From: Ignavibacteriales bacterium
GTDB lineage: Bacteria > Bacteroidota > Ignavibacteria > Ignavibacteriales > Melioribacteraceae
Assembly (NCBI GenBank): GCA_020635285.1
Contig: JACKAB010000009.1
Coordinates: 186,001 to 250,000 of the forward strand
Length of the DNA: 64,000 nt
Direction of reading: 5' to 3'
This document shows, piece by piece, positions 48,531 to 58,367 of this stretch. Numbering within the stretch: position 1 is the stretch's first letter; the number at the start of each line of letters is the position of its first letter. The notes under the pieces are model-generated. The model had not been told where the DNA came from and ran no database searches. It saw only the letters and a list, made by a program, of their open reading frames with translations. The translations under genes were made by a program, and so were the position numbers.

Positions 48531-49445
48531 GATACCAATCTAAGCGCCATTCCTAATGCAGAGCTATATTTTGTGAGATTGCCTATGCTTAATCTTTCAT
48601 TAAGATGCGCAATATCAAGTTTCAATTCATTAAACGGTTCTATAATTGTTGAAGAAATATTGAGTGAATTTTCAATGTTAATTAGCAACTCATTACTAAT
48701 CTTTGATCCGAATAAAAATAGTTTTTCTATCTTTTCTCGTTTCAGATTTCTTTTCTCAATTTCTAAAAGAATATCTTTTATAAATATTGGAACTTCTGAA
48801 ATAGCATTTAAATTTTTTGTTTTTGAAAAAAACTAAATTGGTTTGATTAAAAACCATTGCCGATATTTTTGTATCTTCAATTAAAACGCTAATTCCATTT
48901 GATTTCTTATTATTATAAAATAATATTGAGTTGGATGCAATATGAGAAATATCTGCTGCTTTTAATTGTAAATTATTTCTAACACAAAATTTGTAGAATC
49001 TTTTTAGCAAATCTTTATTAATTGCAAAAACTAATTCTCTTTTATATGAAAGATAATCTGGAGTTTCTAAGAATATTTTTTGAAAATAGAACTCGGATTT
49101 ATTTTCGACAGGAAATAATTTTGAAAATTCCCAAAGAGTGTAATCATTCAAGTCATTTTTAGTTAGATTTTTATCAACCGGAATTTCAAAAGTTTTAAAA
49201 AAACTTAAAGGTAATGAAAGTAAAACGTTGGTTGTTTTGAGTGGGTTTCTTAAGACTATTTCGTTGTAAGCATTTTGAAGAATGTGGATGAATTTTGTTT
49301 CTTTAAGATTAGCTTCTAAAGCCTCATCAAAAAACTCTTCATCAACATTCTCCAAATAAATTTTATTTTCTTTTTGAGATATCTCAACTAACTGCATTGC
49401 ATGTTTTGCAATATTTATTCCTACTTGATTAGTTAAGATAGGCAT
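48527..49445 (-). CDS. PilM-like actin-fold protein (frameshifted)
   Basis: About 305 residues. VGINIAKHAMQLVEISQ matches the first phosphate loop of PilM/FtsA-like proteins; LLSLPLSFFKTFEIPVDKNL and NDYTLWEFSKLFPVENKSEF match the PilM '..P..EEL..AI.WEAE..IPF' region; LKRFYKFCVRNNLQLKAADI fits the next PilM helix. An A-run indel near 48832 splits off the C-terminus (LEIEKRNLKREKIEKLFLFG, then RLSIGNLTKYSSALGMALRL). PilM proteins dock type IV pilus assembly. No other pil gene is in view except the pilin-like and ComEA genes upstream. Confidence 0.7.
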
Positions 49446-49452
49446 CCAATAT

Positions 49453-50007
49453 TTATTCCCAACTAGCTGTATTTTTTTTAGTTGGGCTTTCTAGATCGCC
49501 AATTTGTCCATAACCATCTGGGCTTTCAAGCTGATAGATTGAGCCAATTGTTTTAACAGTATCAACTCTAATAACTTTGCCTTTCATATTTATAACAGTA
49601 TCAATTTTTGTGGTTCTATCAATTTTTAGAATAAATGGTGTATGAGATTTTGGGGAATACATTAGTGACTCGGGAACGAACGAACCAACTGTTAATTTCT
49701 CGAACGGATTGGTTGATCGTTCAGTTAAAGAATCAACTCCGTTTATCGCGGCTAAAACTGTACTATCTGTTTTAACAAAATTTATTAGAGCACTCAAATC
49801 ATCGGTATATCTTCCATTTTTCTTTTCGTACATAATCTGGGCTTGCCTAATATTACTCATTCGCAAATGGGATTCAGTTTTGTAATACTTATCCTTTTCC
49901 ATAAAATCTGTTGGATCAACAATTGCAACTCTAATTAAAATATAAGCAAGTATTGCTATAACTAAGTATAAAGCAGCGTGTATATACCACGGTTCACTCT
50001 TTTTCAT
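49453..50007 (-). CDS. Membrane-anchored pilin-like protein, 184 aa
   Basis: One N-terminal membrane helix (WYIHAALYLVIAILAYILIR), then a periplasmic part starting with a helix SHLRMSNIRQAQIMYEKKNG, RYTDDLSALINFV. That last segment resembles the 'A..Y....G.YP..L..L' part of GspG-type pseudopilins, but there is no prepilin peptidase site (no G/FxxxE). Strand-rich C-terminus. RBS CGGAGG upstream. The gene sits between comEA and the PilM-like gene, so a role in a pilus-like or DNA-uptake apparatus is possible; inference only. Confidence 0.6.
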   Translation of the reverse strand: MKKSEPWYIHAALYLVIAILAYILIRVAIVDPTDFMEKDKYYKTESHLRMSNIRQAQIMYEKKNGRYTDDLSALINFVKTDSTVLAAINGVDSLTERSTNPFEKLTVGSFVPESLMYSPKSHTPFILKIDRTTKIDTVINMKGKVIRVDTVKTIGSIYQLESPDGYGQIGDLESPTKKNTASWE

Positions 50008-50033
50008 TATTTTTCCTCCGGAGGTTAAAATCC

Positions 50034-50543
50034 TTAATTATCGATATATAAATATTTTTTAATGTTTTCTAATTTAACTTTACCAATACCTTTAACTTCA
50101 AGCAGTTCATTCAATTTTTTAAAACCGTTTTTCTTTTCTCTAAGACTTACAATTTTTTCTGCCGTTTTTGGTCCAATGCCAGGAAGTGTTATTAGAACAC
50201 TAACTGAGGCAGCATTTAAACTAATACTCTGTTCTTTTATATTAGTTTTATTTTTTTTATTTGTATCTAAATTGTTTACACTAAAATCAGAAAGTTCTCG
50301 CTCAGAATCAACTCTTTTTTCTATATTTTCAGTTTTAAGCAAAAGATTTTCTTTTTCTAGCGCCTTACTTAAACTATCGTAAAAATTAAATCTATATTTT
50401 TCAATTGGTCCTTCAGAAATTTTTACTTCACTATACTTAACCGCAAAACCTAAGCCAATAGTTAAAAAAACAAACAAAATTGATTTGATTTCGCTTAAAG
50501 TTAAATTTAGCTTATACGAAATATACCTGAATAGTTTGTTCAA
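50034..50543 (-). CDS. ComEA-like helix-hairpin-helix protein
   Basis: 169 residues: one N-terminal membrane helix (SILFVFLTIGLGFAVKYS), a charged linker and two helix-hairpin-helix motifs at the C-terminus (SLNAASVSVLITLPGIGPKT, AEKIVSLREKKNGFKKLNEL, EVKGIGKVKLENIKKYL). This matches ComEA, the DNA receptor for competence. First of the gene run comEA, pilin-like, PilM-like, rsmD, coaD. Confidence 0.88.
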   Translation of the reverse strand: MNKLFRYISYKLNLTLSEIKSILFVFLTIGLGFAVKYSEVKISEGPIEKYRFNFYDSLSKALEKENLLLKTENIEKRVDSERELSDFSVNNLDTNKKNKTNIKEQSISLNAASVSVLITLPGIGPKTAEKIVSLREKKNGFKKLNELLEVKGIGKVKLENIKKYLYIDN

Positions 50544-50587
50544 AATGAACCTTTTTTTTGAAACAAATTTATTCTTTTATATAAAAA

Positions 50588-51721
50588 TTATTTATGTGGA
50601 TTGCCAACATTAGGAGTTTTACTTAACTCCTTTAATAATTCCTTTTCTTTTGAATTTATTTTTTCAGGAACGTGTATGTTTATTCTCACTAATTGATCAC
50701 CTGAACCATGCTGATTTAAGTGCTGAATTCCTTTACCTCTCATCTTTAAAAATTTTCCAGGTTGTGTTCCCGCTTCAATTTTTAAACTGGCTCTTCCATT
50801 TATAGTTGGAATTTCTACTGAAGTTCCAATAACAATATCCGGATAACTCAAATATAAATCATAAATTAAATCATCTCCATCTCTAATAAAATGTTGATGG
50901 TCTGTCTCCTGAAAAACTACAATTATATCACCGGCCGGTCCACCGTTTTTTCCTGCATTACCTTCTCCCCGCATAGTCATATAACTATTATTTGTAACAC
51001 CGGCAGGTACATTTACTTTTATTTTTGTTTCTTCCTGAATTCTTCCATCACCACTGCAAGTTTTACATGGATCGGAAATTATTTTTCCAGTTCCTCTGCA
51101 ATTATGACAAACTGAGATATTTACAAACTGGCCGAAAATTGATCTTGAAACTTCTCTAACCTCACCTGAACCTTTACAAACTGTGCAAGATTTAAATCCA
51201 GAGCTGCTATTTGCCCCAGTGCCGCTGCAAGTTGAGCAGGTATTATACTTTTTTATTTTAATTGTTTTTGATGTACCAGAAGCAATTTCTTCAAGAGTAA
51301 GTTTCATTGTAACTTTTAGATCAGAACCAGGAGTTCCTGTTTGAGTTCTTCTGCCCCCTCTGCCTGATCCACCGGTGTTAAATAAATCTTCAAAAATTGA
51401 CGAACCGCCTCCACCGCCAAATCCGCCACCAAAAATATCGGAAAAATTACTAAAGATATCATTAATATTTTGATATTGATGGAAGTCTTGACCACCTCTT
51501 AATCCGCTATGACCAAATCGATCGTACTTTGCTTTTTTATCATCGTTGCTTAACACTTCATAAGCTTCGGCTGCTTCTTTAAATTTTTCTTCCGCTGCTT
51601 TATCATCTGGATTTTTATCCGGATGGAATTGCATTGCTAATTTTCTATAAGCTTTTTTCATTTCGTCTTTGGTTGCATTTTTAGATACACCTAAGACTTC
51701 GTAATAATCTCTTTTATCCAT
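50588..51721 (-). CDS. dnaJ: Chaperone DnaJ
   Basis: 377 residues, type I Hsp40: J domain with HPD in KLAMQFHPDKNPDDKAAEE, Gly/Phe-rich region, four CxxCxGxG zinc repeats (CSTCSGTGA, CTVCKGSGE, CHNCRGTGK, CKTCSGDGR) and the substrate-binding C-terminus. Stimulates DnaK ATPase. Eight bases downstream of grpE in the hrcA-grpE-dnaJ heat-shock operon. dnaK is not in the window. Confidence 0.97.
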   Translation of the reverse strand: MDKRDYYEVLGVSKNATKDEMKKAYRKLAMQFHPDKNPDDKAAEEKFKEAAEAYEVLSNDDKKAKYDRFGHSGLRGGQDFHQYQNINDIFSNFSDIFGGGFGGGGGSSIFEDLFNTGGSGRGGRRTQTGTPGSDLKVTMKLTLEEIASGTSKTIKIKKYNTCSTCSGTGANSSSGFKSCTVCKGSGEVREVSRSIFGQFVNISVCHNCRGTGKIISDPCKTCSGDGRIQEETKIKVNVPAGVTNNSYMTMRGEGNAGKNGGPAGDIIVVFQETDHQHFIRDGDDLIYDLYLSYPDIVIGTSVEIPTINGRASLKIEAGTQPGKFLKMRGKGIQHLNQHGSGDQLVRINIHVPEKINSKEKELLKELSKTPNVGNPHK

Positions 51722-51729
51722 TTAAACCC

Positions 51730-52385
51730 TTATTCTTCACTTTCTGTTTTAGATTCTTGGTTCTCAATACTTTCAACTTCTTTACTGACAATAACTTTTG
51801 CATGCTTAATAACTTTATCTTTGTAAATATACCCTGGATCAACTTCTTCAATTACAGTATGAGGTGGAAATTCATTTGAAGGCTGCTGTAAAAGGGCTTC
51901 ATGATATTCAACATCAAATTCTTGTCCTTTTGCATCAATCTTTTTGATTCCTTGTTCTGTTAAGGTTTTTGTAAACTTATCTAAAACTAGTTTTAATCCT
52001 TCTTTTACTGATTCAATTTTATCTGTATCAAGATGTAAAAGTGACCTTTGCAAATCATCATAAACAGGAAGTATTTTTAGGATAAAAGATTCAGCGCCAT
52101 ATTTAATTAAATTCATTTGATCATTTTCTGTGCGTCGTTTATAGTTCTCAAACTCAGCAACTTTTCTCAACAAAGAATCTTGTAAAGAACTTATTTTTTC
52201 TTCAAGCTCTATTTTTGAAGTTTCTTTTTCATTTTCTTCTTTCTCAACTTCTTTTTCAAAACTCTCCAATCTTTCTTTTAATTCTTTTTTTCTAATTCTT
52301 CCTCATTAAGTTCTTCAGATTTATTTTCACTTTTATTGAGCTCTTTTTCCTCATCTACTTTGTTTTCTTCTTTTTTATCTTTCAT
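51730..52385 (-). CDS. grpE: GrpE nucleotide-exchange factor (frameshifted)
   Basis: About 218 residues. Acidic, Lys/Glu-rich coiled-coil N-terminus starting MKDKKEENKVDEEKELNKSE, then LLRKVAEFENYKRRTENDQM, ESFILKILPVYDDLQRSLLH and the terminal beta domain YHEALLQQPSNEFPPHTVIE, EVDPGYIYKDKVIKHAKVIV. One missing A at about 52290 hides the first 38 residues. RBS AGAGGAAAT upstream of 52385. Releases ADP from DnaK. Confidence 0.93.
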
Positions 52386-52403
52386 TTATTTCCTCTAATC
52401 ATT

Positions 52404-53449
52404 TTATTTACTAAAAATTTTTGATAAAATTTCTGCCATTTGAACAACCGCAGCAATTGAGTGTGAGTAACGCATTCGCTTTGGACCAATAATGCCAATG
52501 CTCCCTGCAACTTGACCAATATTATAATCTTTAACAATTATACTGTAGTCGTTTAATTTTTCGTCGTTGCTTTCACTTCCAATTGTAACGGAAACTTGCC
52601 CTAAATTAAGGCTTGTTTTTTCATCCATCATATGAATTATAATATCTTTATCTTCAACTAATTCAATTATACTGCTGAATTTTTTACATCAGAAAATTCC
52701 GGATGACTTAATAAATTTTTTGCGCCGGTTATAATTGAGTCTTCATTCGATTTTACATCTGTAAATATTTCAGATATTGAATCTAAGAAAACTCTAATTA
52801 CCGGTTTTAAGTCAGTATCAGAAATATTTTTTACTCTTTCAGAAAATGTTTCTCTTATGCTTGTAAAAGTTAAACCAGCAAGCCTTTCGTTCAATAATCT
52901 TTCAATTGTTTTTATACTTTTTCTATCAAAACCGGAATTGATTTCTAAAGTTATAGTTCTTATCATTCCTGATATTATTGTAATTACAACCAACAATCTC
53001 GAACTTGAGACTTCGACTAGTTGAAGTCGTTCTAAAATTGCATTCCCAAATTTCGGATAACTAACATAAGCTAGCTGGTTAGTCAAGTTACTCAATAAAG
53101 TTGATGTAATTTTTAATATTTCGTTTGTTTCAACATTAACTTGTTCAAGTTGAGATTCGATAAAATTAACTTCAGTTTGGGATAATTTCGGTGAATCCAT
53201 TAAAGAATTAACATAATATCTGTAACCGATATCAGTTGGAACTCTTCCAGCTGAAGTATGTGGATGCCCTAAAAATCCAGACTCTTCTAAATCTGACATT
53301 ATATTTCTTACAGTAGCCGGAGAAATTCCTATATTATATTTTTTAGAAAGATTACGTGAGCCAACGGGATTAGCAGTTAAAATAAACTGGTGAATCACAT
53401 ATCTTAATATTGATTTTTCTCTTTCTGTTAAATTTTCTGTAAGCATCAC
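52404..53449 (-). CDS. hrcA: Heat-inducible transcription repressor HrcA (frameshifted)
   Basis: About 348 residues. The winged HTH is seen in NLTEREKSILRYVIHQFILT, GSRNLSKKYNIGISPATVRN, IMSDLEESGFLGHPHTSAGR, VPTDIGYRYYVN; the C-terminal part has NLGQVSVTIGSES, GSIGIIGPKRMRYSHSIAAV. An indel at about 52670 splits it (DVKKFSSIIELVEDKDIIIH). Normally binds CIRCE elements, but I find none in front of this operon. Confidence 0.93.
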
Positions 53450-53524
53450 TTTTAATTATTTATTTAAAATAAACCTGTAAATTTATCAAAAATCTAAAAT
53501 AATTACACTTATTTCCATTAAATT

Positions 53525-53553
53525 TAATTATTAGATTTTTGCTGGTTTGTCAA
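53525..53553 (-). promoter_or_regulatory. Possible promoter of the hrcA operon
   Basis: On the minus strand, TTGACA at 53553-53548 is followed after 17 bases by TAATTA at 53530-53525, about 80 bases upstream of hrcA. A sigma-70-like pattern; in Bacteroidota-type bacteria the consensus differs, so this is tentative. Confidence 0.35.
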
Positions 53554-53611
53554 GATTTTACACACAAATTACAAAGATGTTTCAAATTAAATTTATAAGG
53601 ATTTAGTTAGA

Positions 53612-54607
53612 TTGAAAAAAAGTTATAAAGATTCCGGTGTTGACATAAAAGCTGGAGAAGAAACGGTTGAAAGTATAAAATCAGTTGTAGCATCTACATT
53701 CAATAAAAATGTTTTAACGGGAATTGGACATTTTGGCGCATTGTATGAACTTGACCTTTCAGGATATAAAAATCCAGTATTGGTTAGCAGTGTTGACGGA
53801 GTTGGAACCAAACTTAAGGTAGCAATAGATTCAGGAATAAATAACACTGTTGGGCAAGATCTAGTAAATCATTGTGTAAACGATATTGCGGTTTGTGGTG
53901 CTAAACCGTTGTATTTTATGGACTATATGGCATTTGGAAAATTAGATAAGAATATTGCTGCTGACATAGTAAAAGGTTTTGCAAAAGCTTGTAAGGAAAA
54001 TCAGACGGCTTTAATTGGTGGTGAAACTGCAGAAATGCCCGGTCTTTATGCAGAGAAAGATTATGATTTATCAGGGACGATTGTCGGAATTGTAGATAAA
54101 AATAAAATTGTAGATGGTAGCAAAATTAAAAAAGGTGATATACTAATCGGGTTTGAATCTAATGGATTGCACACAAATGGTTATTCTCTTGCTAGAAAAG
54201 TTTTGTTTGAAAAATATACACTTGATGAAAATATTGAAGAGTTGAATTCTAATCTAAAAACGGAATTGTTAAAGGTTCATAAATCCTATTTAAATGTAAT
54301 TCAAAATTTAATTTCTAAATCAGAAGTAAAAGCTTTCTCGCACATAACCGGTGGGGGAATTATTGGTAACACAAAGCGGGTTGTACCAAATGAATTAAAA
54401 ATAAAAATAGATTGGAATTCGTGGAAAGTACCGGAAGTATTTAATCTAATTCAAAAGACTGGTGAGATAGAAGATGATGAAATGAGAATGGTATTTAATA
54501 TGGGTATTGGCTTAATTGCCATTGTTGATAAAAATGATGTTTCAAATGTTGAAGAAATCTGCAAAAAAATAAATGAAAATCCAATTATAATTGGCGAAAT
54601 AGAATAG
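53612..54607 (+). CDS. purM: Phosphoribosylformylglycinamidine cyclo-ligase
   Basis: 331-residue AIR synthetase of purine synthesis. KKSYKDSGVDIKAGEE, HFGALYELDLSGYKNPVLVS, SVDGVGTKLKVAIDSG, GQDLVNHCVNDIAVCGAKPL, FMDYMAFGKLD, LIGGETAEMPGLY and FESNGLHTNGYSLARKV match the family throughout. The start is a TTG; no in-frame ATG is nearby. Divergent from hrcA. Confidence 0.96.
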   Translation: MKKSYKDSGVDIKAGEETVESIKSVVASTFNKNVLTGIGHFGALYELDLSGYKNPVLVSSVDGVGTKLKVAIDSGINNTVGQDLVNHCVNDIAVCGAKPLYFMDYMAFGKLDKNIAADIVKGFAKACKENQTALIGGETAEMPGLYAEKDYDLSGTIVGIVDKNKIVDGSKIKKGDILIGFESNGLHTNGYSLARKVLFEKYTLDENIEELNSNLKTELLKVHKSYLNVIQNLISKSEVKAFSHITGGGIIGNTKRVVPNELKIKIDWNSWKVPEVFNLIQKTGEIEDDEMRMVFNMGIGLIAIVDKNDVSNVEEICKKINENPIIIGEIE

Positions 54608-54642
54608 AAAAAGAATAGAAAAAGATTGGAGCAAACCTTAAC

Positions 54643-55998
54643 ATGTTTATTGATACTCACGCACACCTTTACTACCCAAATTTTAATGGAGAAATTGAGC
54701 AAGTTATTGAACGAGCCAACATGGCTGGAGTAAAATATATTTTAACTCCAGGCACTGATTTAGTAACATCTAAAAAAGCAATAGACTTAGCCGAAAAATT
54801 TGAGGGAGTTTATGCTGCGGTTGGCGTTCATCCACATGATACAACTGAATGGAAAAATTCTGATTTAGATATTCTTAAAGATTTTGCAAAAAATCCAAAA
54901 GTTGTAGCCATTGGCGAAATTGGATTGGATTACTATTATGATTTTTCGCCTAAAGAAATTCAGTTAACGGCATTTAAAGCTCAAATAGAATTAGCACTAA
55001 AATTAGATTTACCAATAATTGTTCACAATAGAGAATCTAATGACGATATTATGAACATTATTAGAAGTTTTAAAAAGACAAAATTACGTGCGCAATTTCA
55101 TTGTTTTGCTGGAAGTAAGGAAGACGCCAAAGAGTTGATTTCAATGGGGCATTACATTTCCTTTACTGGTAATATTACATTCAAAAAGGCTGATAATTTA
55201 AGGGAAGTTTTGCAGAGTGTTAATCTGGATAAAGTACTTTTAGAAACTGATTCACCTTTTATGACTCCCGTTCCATACCGTGGAAAAAGAAACGAACCAT
55301 CAAACATTCCTTTAATTGCAGAATCAATTTCAGAAATTAAAACTGTTTCAATGGATGATCTTGCTCGAAATACAAATTACAATGCTTTCAAACTTTTTGG
55401 GATTGGAGAAAAACCAGAAGTAAGTTTTACATATAAAATTGGGAATTCGCTTTATATAAATGTTACAAATAGATGCAATGCAGATTGTGTTTTCTGTGAT
55501 AGAAAAGGAGAAGCTGTTTTAGAAGGCTATAATCTAAAAATGGAAAAATCCCAAGAACCAGAAGCTGAAGTTTATATCAAACAAATTGGCGATCCTAAAA
55601 AGTATAAAGAAATAGTTTTTTGTGGTTACGGAGAACCGACAATTCGTTGGGATGTTGTAAAAGAAATTGCAAAGTACGTAAAAGATAATGGAGGAATGAC
55701 AAGAATTAATACCGACGGTCATGGAAATTTTATTAATAAAAAAGATATAACTCCAGAACTTGCCGGATTGATAGATGTTGTTTCTATAAGCCTTAATTCC
55801 ACTGATCCAAATCAATATGCAGAGTTAATGAAAGTTAAGCCGGAAATGCATGAAGAAATGTTAGACTTTGCTAGAAAAGCAAAAGAGTTTGCTAAAGTTG
55901 TTTTATCAATTGTAGATATAGCTGAGGTTGACAAACAAAAAGCTAAAGACTTGGTTAAAGAAATTGGAGTTGATTTTAGAGAGCGGGCTTATTTCTAA
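54643..55998 (+). CDS. TatD-family deoxyribonuclease fused to a radical SAM domain
   Basis: 451 residues in one uninterrupted frame. Residues 1-255 are TatD: FIDTHAHLYYPNFNGEIEQV, VYAAVGVHPHDTTEW, AIGEIGLDYYYDFSPKEIQL, PIIVHNRESNDDIM, AQFHCFAGSKEDAKELISMG, LLETDSPFMTPVPYRGKRNE: all metal ligands present. Residues about 265-451 are a TatD-associated radical SAM domain with the CxxxCxxC cluster site in NVTNRCNADCVFCDRKGEA and the SAM-binding glycines in IVFCGYGEPTIRWDVV. TatD acts as a 3'-5' exonuclease; the partner radical SAM reaction is unknown. These two are usually separate neighbouring genes. Confidence 0.93.
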   Translation: MFIDTHAHLYYPNFNGEIEQVIERANMAGVKYILTPGTDLVTSKKAIDLAEKFEGVYAAVGVHPHDTTEWKNSDLDILKDFAKNPKVVAIGEIGLDYYYDFSPKEIQLTAFKAQIELALKLDLPIIVHNRESNDDIMNIIRSFKKTKLRAQFHCFAGSKEDAKELISMGHYISFTGNITFKKADNLREVLQSVNLDKVLLETDSPFMTPVPYRGKRNEPSNIPLIAESISEIKTVSMDDLARNTNYNAFKLFGIGEKPEVSFTYKIGNSLYINVTNRCNADCVFCDRKGEAVLEGYNLKMEKSQEPEAEVYIKQIGDPKKYKEIVFCGYGEPTIRWDVVKEIAKYVKDNGGMTRINTDGHGNFINKKDITPELAGLIDVVSISLNSTDPNQYAELMKVKPEMHEEMLDFARKAKEFAKVVLSIVDIAEVDKQKAKDLVKEIGVDFRERAYF

Positions 55999-57430
55999 AT
56001 GAATACTAAAATAAAAAATAATACTAATTTCCGTTTTATTTTTTTCATCTCAAATATTTGCTCAACAATTTAATGAAAAAATAAAAGAAGAATTGGATGA
56101 AATCCTTGAAGACAAATATTTTCAGTCAACAATTCTCTCTGCCAAAATATATGATTTAACAGCGGATGAATTGCTCTATCAAAAGATGAAAAATTCTTAC
56201 TTCGTCCAGCTTCAAATATGAAAGTACTTACATCTGCTGCCGGATTAGAATTTTTAGGAACAGAATATACTTTTTAAAACTTCTGTTTATCACACGGGAA
56301 TTATAATTGATTCTGTTTGCTATGGAGATCTAATTGTTGAGGGAGGATTTGATCCAGACTTTACCAGCAAGGATTTAGATACACTCGTAATGCAAATAAG
56401 AAAGTTTGGAATTAATGAAATTAGAGGAAACGTTTACGGTGATGTTTCTAAAATGGATTCATTATTTTGGGGAAATGGATGGATGTGGGATGATGATCCT
56501 TCTTCAGATTTTCCATACATGACACCTTTAATTATTAATGATGCATGTATCAAAATTGCTTACCAACCCGGATTAATAAAAAAAGAAGTCGTTTGTAGTT
56601 TAGTGCCAAACACAAACTATTTTGATATTTCAAATACATCAATAACCACTAAGCAAGATACTTCCAATTTTGAAATAACAAGGGACTGGCTTAACCGTGG
56701 TAATGAAATAATAATAAAAGGTGATTTATCTTATAGAGCTAAGCCAGATACCGTTATGATAAATATTGTTAATCCGGAATATTATTTTTTATATCTGTTA
56801 AAAGAAAATTTAGAAAATCGCAAAATAAAATTTGAAGGAAATCTAGATACTTTAACAGTTCCTGAATTTTCCACACTTATTTATACTAAAGAAAGAAAAT
56901 TTGGTGAAGTAATAAATAATTTAAATAAGGAAAGTGATAACCTAAGTGCCGAAATGACTTTGCGGGCATTAGCTTTGCAGTATTTTGATAAACCAGCAAC
57001 TGCAAGAAAAGGTGTTGATATGATTGATAGCTTGATTGCAAGAGCAAAATTAAATTATAGTAACTATGTTTTAGTAGATGGCTCAGGAGTTTCTCATTAT
57101 AATTTAGTCTCAACTGAATTATTGGTTGGTGTTTTGAAATACATGTTCTATAAATCAAAAGATAACTATTCAATTTTGAAAAATTCATTTCCCATTGCAG
57201 GTGTTGATGGAACTCTTGAAAATAGAATGAGAAATACAAAAGCCTTTAAAAATGTTCATGCAAAAACGGGTACATTAAGCGGAGTAAGCACAATCTCCGG
57301 ATATTTAAAATCCGCAAATAATCATGATATCGCTGTTGCAATATTTATGCAAAATTTTAAAGGCAGTGCCAGAATTGCAAGATCTTATCAAGATAAAATT
57401 TTAGTTTTTTTAAGTAAACTAAAAATTTAA
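55999..57430 (+). CDS. dacB: D-Ala-D-Ala carboxypeptidase/endopeptidase, PBP4 type (frameshifted)
   Basis: Peptidase S13 that trims peptidoglycan cross-links. The first 390 bases are broken at about 56040, 56195 and 56275; corrected, they give a signal peptide, ILSAKIYDLTADELLYQKN, and the active-site SxxK in LLRPASNMKVLTSAAGLEFL. The clean frame from 56390 adds RKFGINEIRGNVYGD, YVLVDGSGVSHYNLVS and the KTG box in VHAKTGTLSGVSTISGYL. The ATG overlaps nothing but directly follows the TatD stop, so it is co-transcribed. Confidence 0.9.
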
Positions 57431-57524
57431 TTAGTAATTGTTCTAAAGCTGAAAAAGCTGAAAAACAATAAAAAATCAAATATTCAAATCCATAAATTTG
57501 CATAAACCACTAAAATGTTAATAA

Positions 57525-58367
57525 ATGAAAAACTATAAAGAATTCAAAATAAAAGCAGAACCATTTAACATCGATCTTCTTTCAGGCACTCTATGGGAAT
57601 TAGATATTTTAGGAATAAATGAATTTGATGACTACTTAACAATTTTCGTTTATGAAGATTCAGAAATTGATTCTAAAACTATTGAGGAATTGCTTCAAAA
57701 TTTAAAAAAAGAAAATCTCTTAAATTCTTTTTCGATTGAGGTTGAAGAAATTATTAGCAAAAATTGGAATGAAGAATGGGAGAAAAACGTAAATATTATT
57801 GAAGTATCTGATAGAATAATCATTAAACCAACTTTTAGAGAATTAACCCCAAAGAAAAACCAAATTGTAATTACTATCGATCCTAAAATGTCATTCGGGA
57901 CGGGCGAACATCAAACGACCAAAATTGTTTTAATGCTGCTTGAAAAATATATTAAGAATGATATTACTGTTTTAGATTTAGGGAGTGGAACAGGAGTTTT
58001 GGGAATTGCTGCATCAAAACTTGGAGCAGCAAAAATAATTTGTTTAGATAATGATGAATGGTGTTATATTAATGCCAAAGAAAACGTCGAAAAGAATGAT
58101 GTTAATAACGTTGAAGTTATTGAAGGTGAAATTGAAAAGATTGATGATGCTAAATTCGATTTGATTTTAGCAAATATTAATAAAAATATATTAATTGATG
58201 TAAAAGAAAAATTAGTTGGATCTTGTAATAAAGGAGGATTAATTATTCTTAGCGGATTGCTAGTTTCCGATAAAGAAGAAATTGAAAGGCAGTATTCAAA
58301 ATTGGGAATAACTGCCTTAGAATTTCTCCAAATTGATGAGTGGATTGGAATCGTTTTCCAGAATTAA
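57525..58367 (+). CDS. prmA: Ribosomal protein L11 methyltransferase
   Basis: 280 residues. SKNWNEEWEKNVNIIEVSDR, IDPKMSFGTGEHQTTKIVLM, LLEKYIKNDITVLDLGSGTG (SAM site), and DLILANINKNILIDVKEKLV (the N-P/I-x motif after strand 4) are all PrmA signatures. Trimethylates L11 in the large ribosomal subunit. Its end overlaps the converging marR gene by 4 bases. Confidence 0.94.
   Translation: MKNYKEFKIKAEPFNIDLLSGTLWELDILGINEFDDYLTIFVYEDSEIDSKTIEELLQNLKKENLLNSFSIEVEEIISKNWNEEWEKNVNIIEVSDRIIIKPTFRELTPKKNQIVITIDPKMSFGTGEHQTTKIVLMLLEKYIKNDITVLDLGSGTGVLGIAASKLGAAKIICLDNDEWCYINAKENVEKNDVNNVEVIEGEIEKIDDAKFDLILANINKNILIDVKEKLVGSCNKGGLIILSGLLVSDKEEIERQYSKLGITALEFLQIDEWIGIVFQN

Noticed and set aside
52260..52320. 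Programmed frameshift in grpE
   Set aside because: One of many similar A-run breaks in the window, with no slippery-site stimulators; a sequence error is simpler.
56886..57239. 117-codon minus-strand open frame
   Set aside because: Entirely antisense to the conserved PBP4 coding frame.
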